The notes under the pieces: generated by a model
Seen by the model: only the letters and a program-made list of their open reading frames with translations
Told to the model about the DNA's origin: nothing
Databases searched by the model: none
NCBI GenBank assembly: GCA_022823105.1
Contig: JAJDXU010000462.1
Coordinates: 1 to 5,704, forward strand
DNA length: 5,704 nucleotides
Direction of reading: 5' to 3'
Origin: Dehalococcoidia bacterium
GTDB taxonomy: Bacteria; Chloroflexota; Dehalococcoidia; Lucifugimonadales; UBA3495
Position numbers and translations under genes: made by a program
Shown: positions 1-4,703 of the stretch, piece by piece
How positions within the stretch are numbered: the first letter of the stretch is position 1
Layout: every line of letters starts with the position of its first letter

Positions 1-66
1 AACTCGAGGTGACCGTCAGGAACCCAAATCGTTGTACCGGCGAAACTCGGAGATGTCCGCCATAGG

Positions 67-105
67 CGGATGCCCGTATCCAGGTGGCCTGCCGATAGGC
101 ATCCG
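67..105. repeat. Imperfect 16-bp hairpin in the upstream spacer
   Basis: The arms CGGATGCC (67-74) and GGCATCCG (98-105) are perfect complements. Inside them TATC (77-80) pairs with GATA (94-97) and CAGG (81-84) with CCTG (88-91). The result is 16 paired positions with a 2-nt bulge on each side and a 3-nt loop. On the + strand a T-rich run begins only about 16 nt later (121-131), so it is not a textbook intrinsic terminator. It could end transcription of an upstream gene, be a REP-like element, or be a structured 5' leader. Only the pairing is seen; the role is inference. Confidence 0.5.
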
Positions 106-232
106 TGAATAAGGCGAGGGTTTTCTATTTTCCCGCTCAAAGCCTGCCCCGTACCTGATGCGGAGCTGGAACGACAGACTGAATGTGGAAACGGGTCGGC
201 AAGTCTGGAATATTACAGGCAGAGGGCGGGGT

Positions 233-261
233 TTTACCTGAAGCCGTGATGCGAGTATAGT
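233..261 (+). promoter_or_regulatory. Candidate distal promoter of the MFS gene
   Basis: TTTACC (233-238) and TATAGT (256-261) are separated by 17 nt, matching the sigma70 -35 (4 of 6) and -10 (5 of 6) boxes. Transcription would begin near 268 and give a leader of about 46 nt. That leader would contain the inverted repeat whose second arm includes the ATG at 314. This is a pattern match by eye and it competes with the promoter candidate at 280-307. Confidence 0.35.
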
Positions 262-277
262 CACGGGCGCACTGGTG

Positions 278-316
278 CATTGCGTGATAAAACGCGGGCC
301 CTAAAATCATGCAATG
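278..316. promoter_or_regulatory. Inverted repeat over the MFS promoter and start codon
   Basis: CATTGCGTGAT (278-288) and ATCATGCAATG (306-316) are inverted repeats matching at 10 of 11 positions, with the one mismatch a G-T wobble, around a 17-nt centre. The second arm ends exactly on the ATG at 314-316. The element covers both boxes of the proximal promoter. Two readings are possible: a DNA operator for a dimeric regulator, or, if transcription starts upstream near 268, an RNA hairpin that hides the start codon. The symmetry is seen; both functions are inference. Confidence 0.4.
280..307 (+). promoter_or_regulatory. Candidate proximal promoter giving a leaderless MFS mRNA
   Basis: TTGCGT (280-285) and TAAAAT (302-307) are separated by 16 nt. 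The expected start of transcription falls at about 313-315, on the ATG of the MFS gene itself. That gene has no Shine-Dalgarno sequence upstream of 314, which fits a leaderless transcript. The promoter lies inside the inverted repeat 278-316, so a dimeric regulator bound there would block it. Confidence 0.4.
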
Positions 317-1702
317 TCCCTTGAAAAGAGGACCTCTCTGAAAGACTCTTTGCTCAGAAGGATACTTGCCTGGCACCCGCCGACTCCGTTTTTCTACGGA
401 TGGCTGGTGCTTACGATGGGTTGCCTTTCCAGCGCGGGCGGCGCCAGCGTCTCGCAGGTGGTGATGGGGACCATCCAGGTCTACATCTCCCAGGACACCG
501 GCTGGAGCATCGAGCGGATCGCCATCGCGGTGACGGCCGGGACTTGGGTTTCCGGGTTGCTCGCTCCTCTGGCGGGATACGCCGCCGATCGGTACGGCCC
601 ACGCGTCCTGACCACCTTGGGCCTGCTCATCGTCGGAACCTGCTTGCTGGTCATATCCACCACCGCCAATAATTCTCTGTGGCAGTTCATTATTCCCTAT
701 GTCATCGCGCGATCCATCAGCAATCCTTTCCTGATCGGAGTGGTCCCTCGCGTTGCCACCGTTAATTTCTTTCGTCGCTGGCGCAACATCACCATATCCA
801 TCTCCGGCATGGCCCGGCCGGTGGGCGGCGCCATCAACATACAGATAATCTCGCTGATAGCGCTGAACCAGAGCTGGCGGGCGGCTTATGGATACGTCGG
901 TGTGTTTCTGCTGTTGCTGGCGGTTCCGGTGCTGGTCATCATGCGCCGCACGCCCGAGGAAATCGGCATGCTGCCCGACGGCGCCAGTCCCAGGCGGGGC
1001 GCGGCAACTGCGGCGCGGTCCGGCGGCGGCCGGGCCAGGGCCGCCCAGGGGCTGGAACCCGAGTTCAGTTGGACGGCGCGGGAGGCCATGCGGACCCGCG
1101 CTTACTGGTGCATCGCGGGCACCGCTGTTCTGGCCGTCATCGCGTCGGCCGGATCGGGTTATATCCTGGTGCCCTACCTGGTCAGCCAATCCGGCCCGGG
1201 CCTGTCCAATCCTCAGGCGGTGGGCGTCGGCAGTCTGGGCGCGGTGCTGGCAATGACGACCCTCGTGTGGGGATACCTGGCTGACAAACTCGGCCCCCGA
1301 TACTGCATGGTAATCACCATCGCCGGCGCCGTGGCGACGGGGATTTTCCTGATCACTGGAGTCAACTCCGTGTGGACCGCCTACTTGTTCGCCATCCTGT
1401 GGGGGTTCTTCTCCAACACCGTCGGCACGCTGGAACACATGCTGCTGGCCCAATACTTCGGTCGGGGTTCCTTCGGAGCAATAATGGGTTCGCTGGGGCC
1501 GCTGCAAACCACGGCCTTGGGGATTGGCCCTCTGTTTGGCAGTTACCTGCTCACTTTCACCCACAGCTACTCGGTGGTCTTTATCGTGTTGATGGCCATG
1601 TACGCCGGCGCCGGGATGCTCATTTTCCTGGCCAGGGCGCCGAAACTCCCGCCCCGCGCCACGGCTGCCGACCCGTCCGTCCCCGCGCCTTCGGCAGTAT
1701 AA
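314..1702 (+). CDS. MFS transporter, monocarboxylate/OFA-like
   Basis: This is a 462-residue integral membrane permease of the major facilitator superfamily, the usual length for a 12-helix member. The N-terminal FFYGWLVL (26-33) starting helix 1 is typical of the oxalate/formate antiporter and monocarboxylate transporter groups. Motif A occurs in both halves: GYAADRYGPR at 88-97 and GYLADKLGPR at 320-329, each in the loop between helices 2-3 and 8-9. YFGRGSFGAIMG (381-392) is also typical of these groups. The central cytoplasmic loop (about 211-258) is rich in Gly, Ala and Arg and poorly constrained. ATG at 314 is the first in-frame start but has no Shine-Dalgarno sequence; it may be leaderless. 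The Rid-family gene follows after 30 nt, probably in the same transcript. The substrate, perhaps a small carboxylate, cannot be read from the sequence. Confidence 0.9.
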   Translation: MSLEKRTSLKDSLLRRILAWHPPTPFFYGWLVLTMGCLSSAGGASVSQVVMGTIQVYISQDTGWSIERIAIAVTAGTWVSGLLAPLAGYAADRYGPRVLTTLGLLIVGTCLLVISTTANNSLWQFIIPYVIARSISNPFLIGVVPRVATVNFFRRWRNITISISGMARPVGGAINIQIISLIALNQSWRAAYGYVGVFLLLLAVPVLVIMRRTPEEIGMLPDGASPRRGAATAARSGGGRARAAQGLEPEFSWTAREAMRTRAYWCIAGTAVLAVIASAGSGYILVPYLVSQSGPGLSNPQAVGVGSLGAVLAMTTLVWGYLADKLGPRYCMVITIAGAVATGIFLITGVNSVWTAYLFAILWGFFSNTVGTLEHMLLAQYFGRGSFGAIMGSLGPLQTTALGIGPLFGSYLLTFTHSYSVVFIVLMAMYAGAGMLIFLARAPKLPPRATAADPSVPAPSAV

Positions 1703-1703
1703 T
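1698..1703 (+). promoter_or_regulatory. Consensus -10 box ahead of the Rid gene
   Basis: TATAAT sits across the stop codon of the MFS gene, 30 nt before the ATG at 1733. No good -35 hexamer is found 16-18 nt upstream and there is no extended -10 TG, so promoter activity is uncertain. If it works, the Rid gene could be made without the transporter, from a leader of about 23 nt that carries its Shine-Dalgarno sequence. The surrounding 12 nt resemble the -10 region at 254-265 (11 of 12 identical). Confidence 0.25.
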
Positions 1704-1732
1704 CACGCCAATCCAACCTTCGGAGGACAACA

Positions 1733-2125
1733 ATGCCAGACGTAACCTACATGAACCCCGGCGGAATCGCCGACCCCTCGCCCTCGGGCTTTACCGCAGT
1801 GGTCAAGGCCGGCAACACCGTCTATATCGCGGGCATGGTAGCCCAGGATGAGAACGGCAACGTCGTCGGCGAGGGCGATGCTGAAGCCCAGACCCGACAG
1901 ATTTGGCGCAATATCGGCGTTGCTGTACAGGCCGCCGGCGGCAGTCTGGACGACATCGTCAAAACCACCACCTACGTGACCGGCATCGAACATGGTGCGG
2001 CGGTGCGAAGGGTTCGCGGAGAACTGTTCCCGTCCAACCCGCCCACCAGCACCCTGCTGGTCGTCAGCGAGTTGGCGAATCCTGCCTACGTCGTGGAGAT
2101 TGAATCCATAGCTGTAATCGGTTAA
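1733..2125 (+). CDS. Rid family (YjgF/YER057c/UK114) protein lacking the catalytic Arg
   Basis: A 130-residue soluble protein of the usual size for this trimeric family. Visible hallmarks are YIAGMVAQDENGNVVG (31-46), the EAQTRQIWRNIG helix (51-62), the segment AAGGSLDDIVKTTTYVT (67-83) and the closing VEIESIAVIG (121-130). Archetypal RidA hydrolyses reactive enamine/imine intermediates such as 2-aminoacrylate, using an arginine at the position corresponding to E. coli Arg105 in a P-x-R-S context. Here the same segment reads PPTST (103-107), with Thr105 in that place. From what is known of the family, members without this arginine lack the classical deaminase activity, so the substrate is open. 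The start is firm: GGAGGA at 1722-1727, 5 nt before ATG. It lies 30 nt behind the MFS gene, so it may act on the transported compound or its breakdown products. Confidence 0.9.
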   Translation: MPDVTYMNPGGIADPSPSGFTAVVKAGNTVYIAGMVAQDENGNVVGEGDAEAQTRQIWRNIGVAVQAAGGSLDDIVKTTTYVTGIEHGAAVRRVRGELFPSNPPTSTLLVVSELANPAYVVEIESIAVIG

Positions 2126-2180
2126 TGGCTTATCGCAGGATTTCTAACTGACCTGCCGGTGGCCGGTACTCAGGCCAACA

Positions 2181-2211
2181 AAAAGCCGGGACTTTGTTCG
2201 TCCCGGCTTTT
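2181..2211. terminator. Bidirectional intrinsic terminator
   Basis: A perfect 12-bp stem (AAAAGCCGGGAC at 2181-2192 with GTCCCGGCTTTT at 2200-2211) encloses a 7-nt loop. The + strand ends the GC stem in TTTT and the - strand in TTTTT (down to 2180). It sits between convergent genes: the Rid gene ends at 2125 on the + strand and the thiazole operon at 2258 on the - strand. It can therefore end both transcripts, and looks slightly better for the - strand one. Confidence 0.92.
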
Positions 2212-2257
2212 GCGTTTGAGCGAATCCGTGTGCGGTCGCCGCCATACGCGCCGGCTC

Positions 2258-2518
2258 TTATTCCTCGATCATCCCCATAGATTGCAGACGCCGATGCTGG
2301 AGTACCTGCCACATTCGGTGCCACACGAAACGGCGCTCCGGTTCCTCCAGCCGTCTCCCGATCAGCTCCCGCACGGCCAGCACCGCCTGCCCCGCGAAAA
2401 ACCCCCAATGTCCCGGCTCATCCCGAATCCAGCCCTCTACCCGGTCAGGATGGGCATTGGCCACTGTAGCCAACAGTTGGTCCAGGCCAACGTCAGCCTC
2501 GTCCTCATCGTGCGGCAT
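2258..2518 (-). CDS. Unrecognised 86-aa protein at the end of the thiazole operon
   Basis: I do not recognise this family. The frame is open further upstream, but ATG at 2518 is preferred because it begins 4 nt after the thiS stop, suggesting translational coupling; only a weak GGCGGCGG lies upstream. The protein is soluble, begins with an acidic stretch (DEDEAD, 4-9) and is helical and charged after that, with four tryptophans (30, 38, 66, 70) and the run PERRFVWHRMW at 60-70. There is no cysteine, so it is not itself a thiol sulfur carrier, and no membrane segment or signal peptide. Position as last gene of a TPP-riboswitch operon points to a role linked to thiazole synthesis, for example as a partner of ThiS or ThiG, but this is inference from context only. 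Confidence 0.7.
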   Translation of the reverse strand: MPHDEDEADVGLDQLLATVANAHPDRVEGWIRDEPGHWGFFAGQAVLAVRELIGRRLEEPERRFVWHRMWQVLQHRRLQSMGMIEE

Positions 2519-2522
2519 TGGG

Positions 2523-2726
2523 CTAGCCGCCGCCCACCGGACGTACGATCTCCAGGGCGTCGCCGGGATTGAGCTTAACGGCCGCGAAATCCTCTTTCCG
2601 AATGACCTGACCGTTATATCCCACCGCAATGAATTTCATATTCACGTCTATGGTTGCGAGGTAGGACTGCAAGTCCAGGCCTTCATCCACTTCGCGAGGC
2701 TTGCCGTTCACCTTCAACGTGATCAT
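2523..2726 (-). CDS. thiS: Sulfur carrier protein ThiS
   Basis: A 67-residue ubiquitin-like protein. After ThiF adenylates its C-terminal glycine and sulfur is added, the thiocarboxylate delivers sulfur to ThiG for the thiazole ring of thiamin. The sequence opens with MITLKVNGKPREV (beta hairpin of the fold), has the NGQVIRKEDF segment at 38-47, then LNPGDALEIVRPVGGG to the end. The essential C-terminal Gly-Gly is present; VGGG endings are common in ThiS. The start ATG overlaps the stop of the upstream gene by 4 nt (ATGA, 2723-2726) and a strong AGGAGGT lies inside that gene at 2744-2738, 11 nt before the start. ThiF, the activating enzyme, is not in this window. Confidence 0.95.
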   Translation of the reverse strand: MITLKVNGKPREVDEGLDLQSYLATIDVNMKFIAVGYNGQVIRKEDFAAVKLNPGDALEIVRPVGGG

Positions 2727-3439
2727 GGTGGCGTTGCACCTCCTGTCATACCCGGGGTCGCAGTCAATTGCGCCCGATCTATTGTGGCATTTTCGGCTGC
2801 ACCCGCGATCATTGCCGACTTAAGACGCTGGGCAGCCGCGCAAGGATCAGCGTCCGCAAGGATAGCAGTAATCACCGCAACGCCATCTGCCCCGGCGTCC
2901 AGTACCTGCGCGGCATTCCCCTCGGTGATGCCGCCGATTCCCAGCATCGGTATCGTGATGCCGGCGTCCCTGATTCGCCGCAGCAGGCCGGGCCCCGATG
3001 GTTCCTCGCCCGGGTGCGATCGCGTTGCGAACATCGTTCCCACCAGCAGAAAGTCCGCTCCACTCCGGACGGCCGCGTGCGCTCCATCAACCGAATGGAC
3101 CGATCGGCCGATCAGCGCTCCATCGCCCAACATCCGGCGCGACGCCTCCGTCGGTAGGCCCGCTTCGCCCAACTGCACTCCGTCAGCCCCGGACGCCACC
3201 GCAACGTCAACGCGTTCGTTCACCAGCAACAATGCTCTGCCCCGTACCGCCTTTTCGAGTTCCCTCGCCAGTTCCAGCAACTCGCCGCCGGGTAACTCCT
3301 TGTCCCGGAGTTGGACAACATCCACTCCGCCGTTGACGCCCGCAGCTACGCGGCCCGCCAACTCATCCCGGCCGCAAACGCCTGGATCAGTGACCAGGCA
3401 CAGGCAGGGGGAAGGCAGCGTTGGGTGTTGGCTCGGCAA
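2723..3439 (-). CDS. thiE/tenI: ThiE/TenI superfamily protein, probably thiazole tautomerase (TenI-like)
   Basis: A 238-residue TIM-barrel protein of the thiamin phosphate synthase (ThiE)/TenI superfamily. ThiE joins the pyrimidine and thiazole units; TenI converts the ThiG product to the aromatic thiazole carboxylate phosphate. Visible: LCLVTD (13-18), VVQLRDKE (41-48), VNERVDVAVASGADGVQLG (73-91), GRSVHS (111-116), GIGGIT (167-172), and the phosphate-binding GADGVAVI (183-190). TenI is favoured: GRSVHS contains His115, matching the catalytic His122 of Bacillus TenI; the ThiE Mg ligands are changed (Glu75 for Asp in N-D, Gly94 for the Asp after GQ-x); the ThiE lysine of the T-x-T-K loop is His142. 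Automatic annotation would say ThiE. The start is TTG at 3439, placing about 12 residues before the first strand; only GGGGCGAG lies upstream. It follows thiG by 21 nt and overlaps thiS by 4 nt. The tail after about 212 is extra and low in conservation. Confidence 0.88.
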   Translation of the reverse strand: MPSQHPTLPSPCLCLVTDPGVCGRDELAGRVAAGVNGGVDVVQLRDKELPGGELLELARELEKAVRGRALLLVNERVDVAVASGADGVQLGEAGLPTEASRRMLGDGALIGRSVHSVDGAHAAVRSGADFLLVGTMFATRSHPGEEPSGPGLLRRIRDAGITIPMLGIGGITEGNAAQVLDAGADGVAVITAILADADPCAAAQRLKSAMIAGAAENATIDRAQLTATPGMTGGATPP

Positions 3440-3460
3440 TTTGAAAGGTTCTCGCCCCGG

Positions 3461-4246
3461 CTAGTTCGCCGCCGCGGGTTCCGGTACGTCCGTCGGGGGG
3501 CTGCTTGCGATCGCTTGCGTGCGAACGGGAATACGCCCCGCGAGGTACGCCTGTCGTCCGGCTTCTACGCCCTTTTTGAAAGCGTCGGCCATCAGGGCAG
3601 GATCCTCAGCCTGGGCTATGGCGGTGTTTACCAGCACCGCGTCGGCGCCCATCTCCAGGGCTTTGGACGCGTCCGACGGGACTGCCAGTCCAGCGTCCAC
3701 CACCACAGGCACCGTGGCGTTTTCAAGGATGATCCGGACCTCTTCGGCCGTGTGGATCCCTTGCCCCGAGCCAATCGCAGAACCGAGGGGCATTACCGTC
3801 ACGCACCCCACCTCCTCCAGGTTCTTGGCCAGTACCGGGTCGGCGTGGATATACGGCAGGACCTTGAACCCATCCTCCACCAACTGCCGCGCCGCTTCCA
3901 GCGTTCCGTTGGGATCGGGAAACAGGTATTTGGCGTCGGGGATCACCTCGAGCTTGACGAAATCCGTTTGCGCGACTTCCCGACCCAAACGGGCCACGAA
4001 CAGCGCTTCCTCGACAGTCCTGCAGCCCGCCGTGTTCGGCAGGATACGGTACTTGTCGAGATTTATGTGTTCCAAGATATTCTGCTCGGGATTGTCCAGG
4101 TCCAATCGCCGTATCGCAACCGTAACCATCTCGGTGCCCGACGCCTCCAGCGAATCGACCATTTCCTGCATGCTGCGATGCCGACCCGTCCCAACTATCA
4201 GCCGGGAATTGAACGTTACGCCGCCTATCACCAGCTCATCGGCCAT
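3461..4246 (-). CDS. thiG: Thiazole synthase ThiG
   Basis: A 261-residue cytosolic TIM-barrel enzyme that forms the thiazole phosphate of thiamin from 1-deoxy-D-xylulose 5-phosphate, dehydroglycine and the ThiS thiocarboxylate. The family signatures are all seen: LIVGTGRHRS (16-25), LPNTAGC (69-75), FVKLEVIPD (96-104) with Lys98 as the Schiff-base lysine, VMPLGSAIGSGQG (151-163), VVVDAGL (181-187) and the phosphate loop MGADAVLVNTAIA (199-211). Length is normal, with a short Pro/Ala-rich tail after 247 that looks dispensable. The start ATG at 4246 has AGGAGAG 8 nt upstream (4261-4255). It is the first gene after the TPP riboswitch, so TPP should repress it. ThiE/TenI-like and thiS genes follow in the same transcript. 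Confidence 0.97.
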   Translation of the reverse strand: MADELVIGGVTFNSRLIVGTGRHRSMQEMVDSLEASGTEMVTVAIRRLDLDNPEQNILEHINLDKYRILPNTAGCRTVEEALFVARLGREVAQTDFVKLEVIPDAKYLFPDPNGTLEAARQLVEDGFKVLPYIHADPVLAKNLEEVGCVTVMPLGSAIGSGQGIHTAEEVRIILENATVPVVVDAGLAVPSDASKALEMGADAVLVNTAIAQAEDPALMADAFKKGVEAGRQAYLAGRIPVRTQAIASSPPTDVPEPAAAN

Positions 4247-4301
4247 GGCTGCTACTCTCCTGGTTTAGTGTTTAGGGCCATCGACACAGCCCATAAATGC
4301 G

Positions 4302-4329
4302 TTGCCGCCAGGCGGAAACCCGGCGGCAA
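4302..4329 (-). other. Strong hairpin in the thiG leader, possible riboswitch expression platform
   Basis: In the RNA, an 11-nt arm beginning TTGCCGCC (4329-4319) pairs with the arm ending GGCGGCAA (4312-4302) around a 6-nt loop; ten pairs are Watson-Crick and one is G-U. It lies 17 nt after the TPP aptamer and about 55 nt before the thiG start. It resembles the stem of an attenuator, but the following sequence (CGCATTTATGG) has no real U-tract, so classic intrinsic termination is doubtful. It may act through Rho, pausing, or control of translation. Confidence 0.5.
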
Positions 4330-4346
4330 ATCATGAGTGCTACCTA

Positions 4347-4439
4347 CTGTTCCTACGCCGGCATTATCCGAGTCAGGTACAGACGGTCGGCGACGAATTT
4401 GGTCGCCCTCTCAGCCCGGTTTGCCCAAGCTCCCGCCAG
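4347..4439 (-). promoter_or_regulatory. TPP riboswitch (THI element) controlling thiG-tenI-thiS
   Basis: Read on the - strand, the aptamer has the conserved blocks in the right order: GGGAGC (4434-4429), CTGAGA (4414-4409), ACCTGA (4378-4373), GGATAATGCC, and GGCGTAGGAA (4359-4350). These match the THI box. A short closing stem (CTG 4439-4437 with CAG 4349-4347), a GCTTGG/CCGGGC stem right before CTGAGA, and a GGCGAC/GTCGCC stem (4407-4402 with 4394-4389) complete the fold. The RNA binds thiamin diphosphate and should turn the thiazole operon off when it is abundant. It lies between the promoter at 4498-4470 and thiG at 4246. Confidence 0.96.
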
Positions 4440-4469
4440 ATTTCGCGTCAGGCATTCTGTTGTACGTCG

Positions 4470-4498
4470 AATGTAGCACTACCAACGAATCTAGTCAA
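4470..4498 (-). promoter_or_regulatory. Sigma70-type promoter of the thiazole operon
   Basis: TTGACT (4498-4493) and TACATT (4475-4470) are separated by exactly 17 nt, a near-consensus housekeeping promoter. Transcription should begin near 4463, about 24 nt before the riboswitch aptamer. This spacing and orientation fit the riboswitch leader, which raises confidence above that of an isolated motif match. Confidence 0.8.
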
Positions 4499-4553
4499 CG
4501 CTCCCATCCTTGATTCCAGATGAGCGCCTATGCTCAGCTGACCATTGGCAGGG

Positions 4554-4697
4554 TCAATCCACTCGTGGCAAGATCATCTCCGGAGCGGCCGAATGGCCGA
4601 CCGGGCGGTTCAGCCATCCCGACCAGAGGTAAACGATGCCGATCAGAATCGCGGTCGCGAGTATCACGCCGATAACCAAACATCCGTAGCGCGCCAT
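4554..4697 (-). CDS. Small single-span membrane protein (47 aa)
   Basis: A short reading frame starting at ATG 4697, only 6 nt after the stop of the CocE/NonD hydrolase gene, and ending in TGA at 4554-4556. The start is preceded by GAGGGG, close to the ATG, so translation is probably coupled to the hydrolase. Residues 4-25 (YGCLVIGVILATAILIGIVYLW) form one convincing transmembrane segment after a MAR start; the tail of about 22 residues is polar and Pro-containing. No known family is recognised. Inference: an inner-membrane anchor or partner of the hydrolase, or an independent small membrane protein. The position, overlap-free spacing and hydrophobic pattern support a real gene, but length makes this uncertain. 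Confidence 0.55.
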   Translation of the reverse strand: MARYGCLVIGVILATAILIGIVYLWSGWLNRPVGHSAAPEMILPRVD

Positions 4698-4703
4698 TTC
4701 CCC

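Larger units (their letters stand above)
1..313. other. Intergenic region upstream of the MFS gene
   Basis: I find no convincing gene in this stretch. An open + frame runs from the left edge to a TAA at 110-112 (about 36 codons), but it crosses a strong hairpin and has no recognisable motif. A - strand frame of about 80 codons (16-264) has no Shine-Dalgarno sequence and no recognisable composition. The region does hold a hairpin at 67-105, two candidate promoters (233-261 and 280-307) and an inverted repeat ending on the start codon of the next gene. It is therefore best read as a regulatory spacer, possibly including the last codons of an upstream gene. Confidence 0.6.

Noticed and set aside
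2..112. 3' end of an upstream + strand gene ending at TAA 110-112
   Set aside because: Only about 36 open codons are visible, crossing the 67-105 hairpin, with no recognisable protein motif; another + frame stops even earlier. It cannot be supported from this window.
137..1564. A 475-codon open frame on the - strand opposite the MFS gene
   Set aside because: It is antisense to a clear membrane transporter, its product is rich in Gly, Arg, Gln and His with no motif, and it arises from the codon bias of the GC-rich + strand gene.
2519..2629. Longer N-terminus for the 86-aa protein (start at 2629)
   Set aside because: It would overlap most of the 3' half of thiS in another frame, which is very unlikely; the ATG at 2518 directly after the thiS stop is the natural start.
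1733..4246. Functional link between the Rid protein and dehydroglycine imine chemistry in thiazole synthesis
   Set aside because: The genes are convergent and separated by a bidirectional terminator, and the Rid protein lacks the catalytic arginine; proximity alone does not support the link.
2457..4336. Long + strand open frames (2457-3464, 3311-4336, 3519-4268) across the thiazole operon
   Set aside because: They are antisense shadows of thiS, the ThiE/TenI-like gene and thiG, which show full family signatures; the + strand products are low-complexity and motif-free.
4518..4539. Hairpin after the small membrane protein gene as its terminator
   Set aside because: The stem is only 7 pairs with a mismatch (TGAGC/GCTCA core) and there is no U-tract, so intrinsic termination is not supported.
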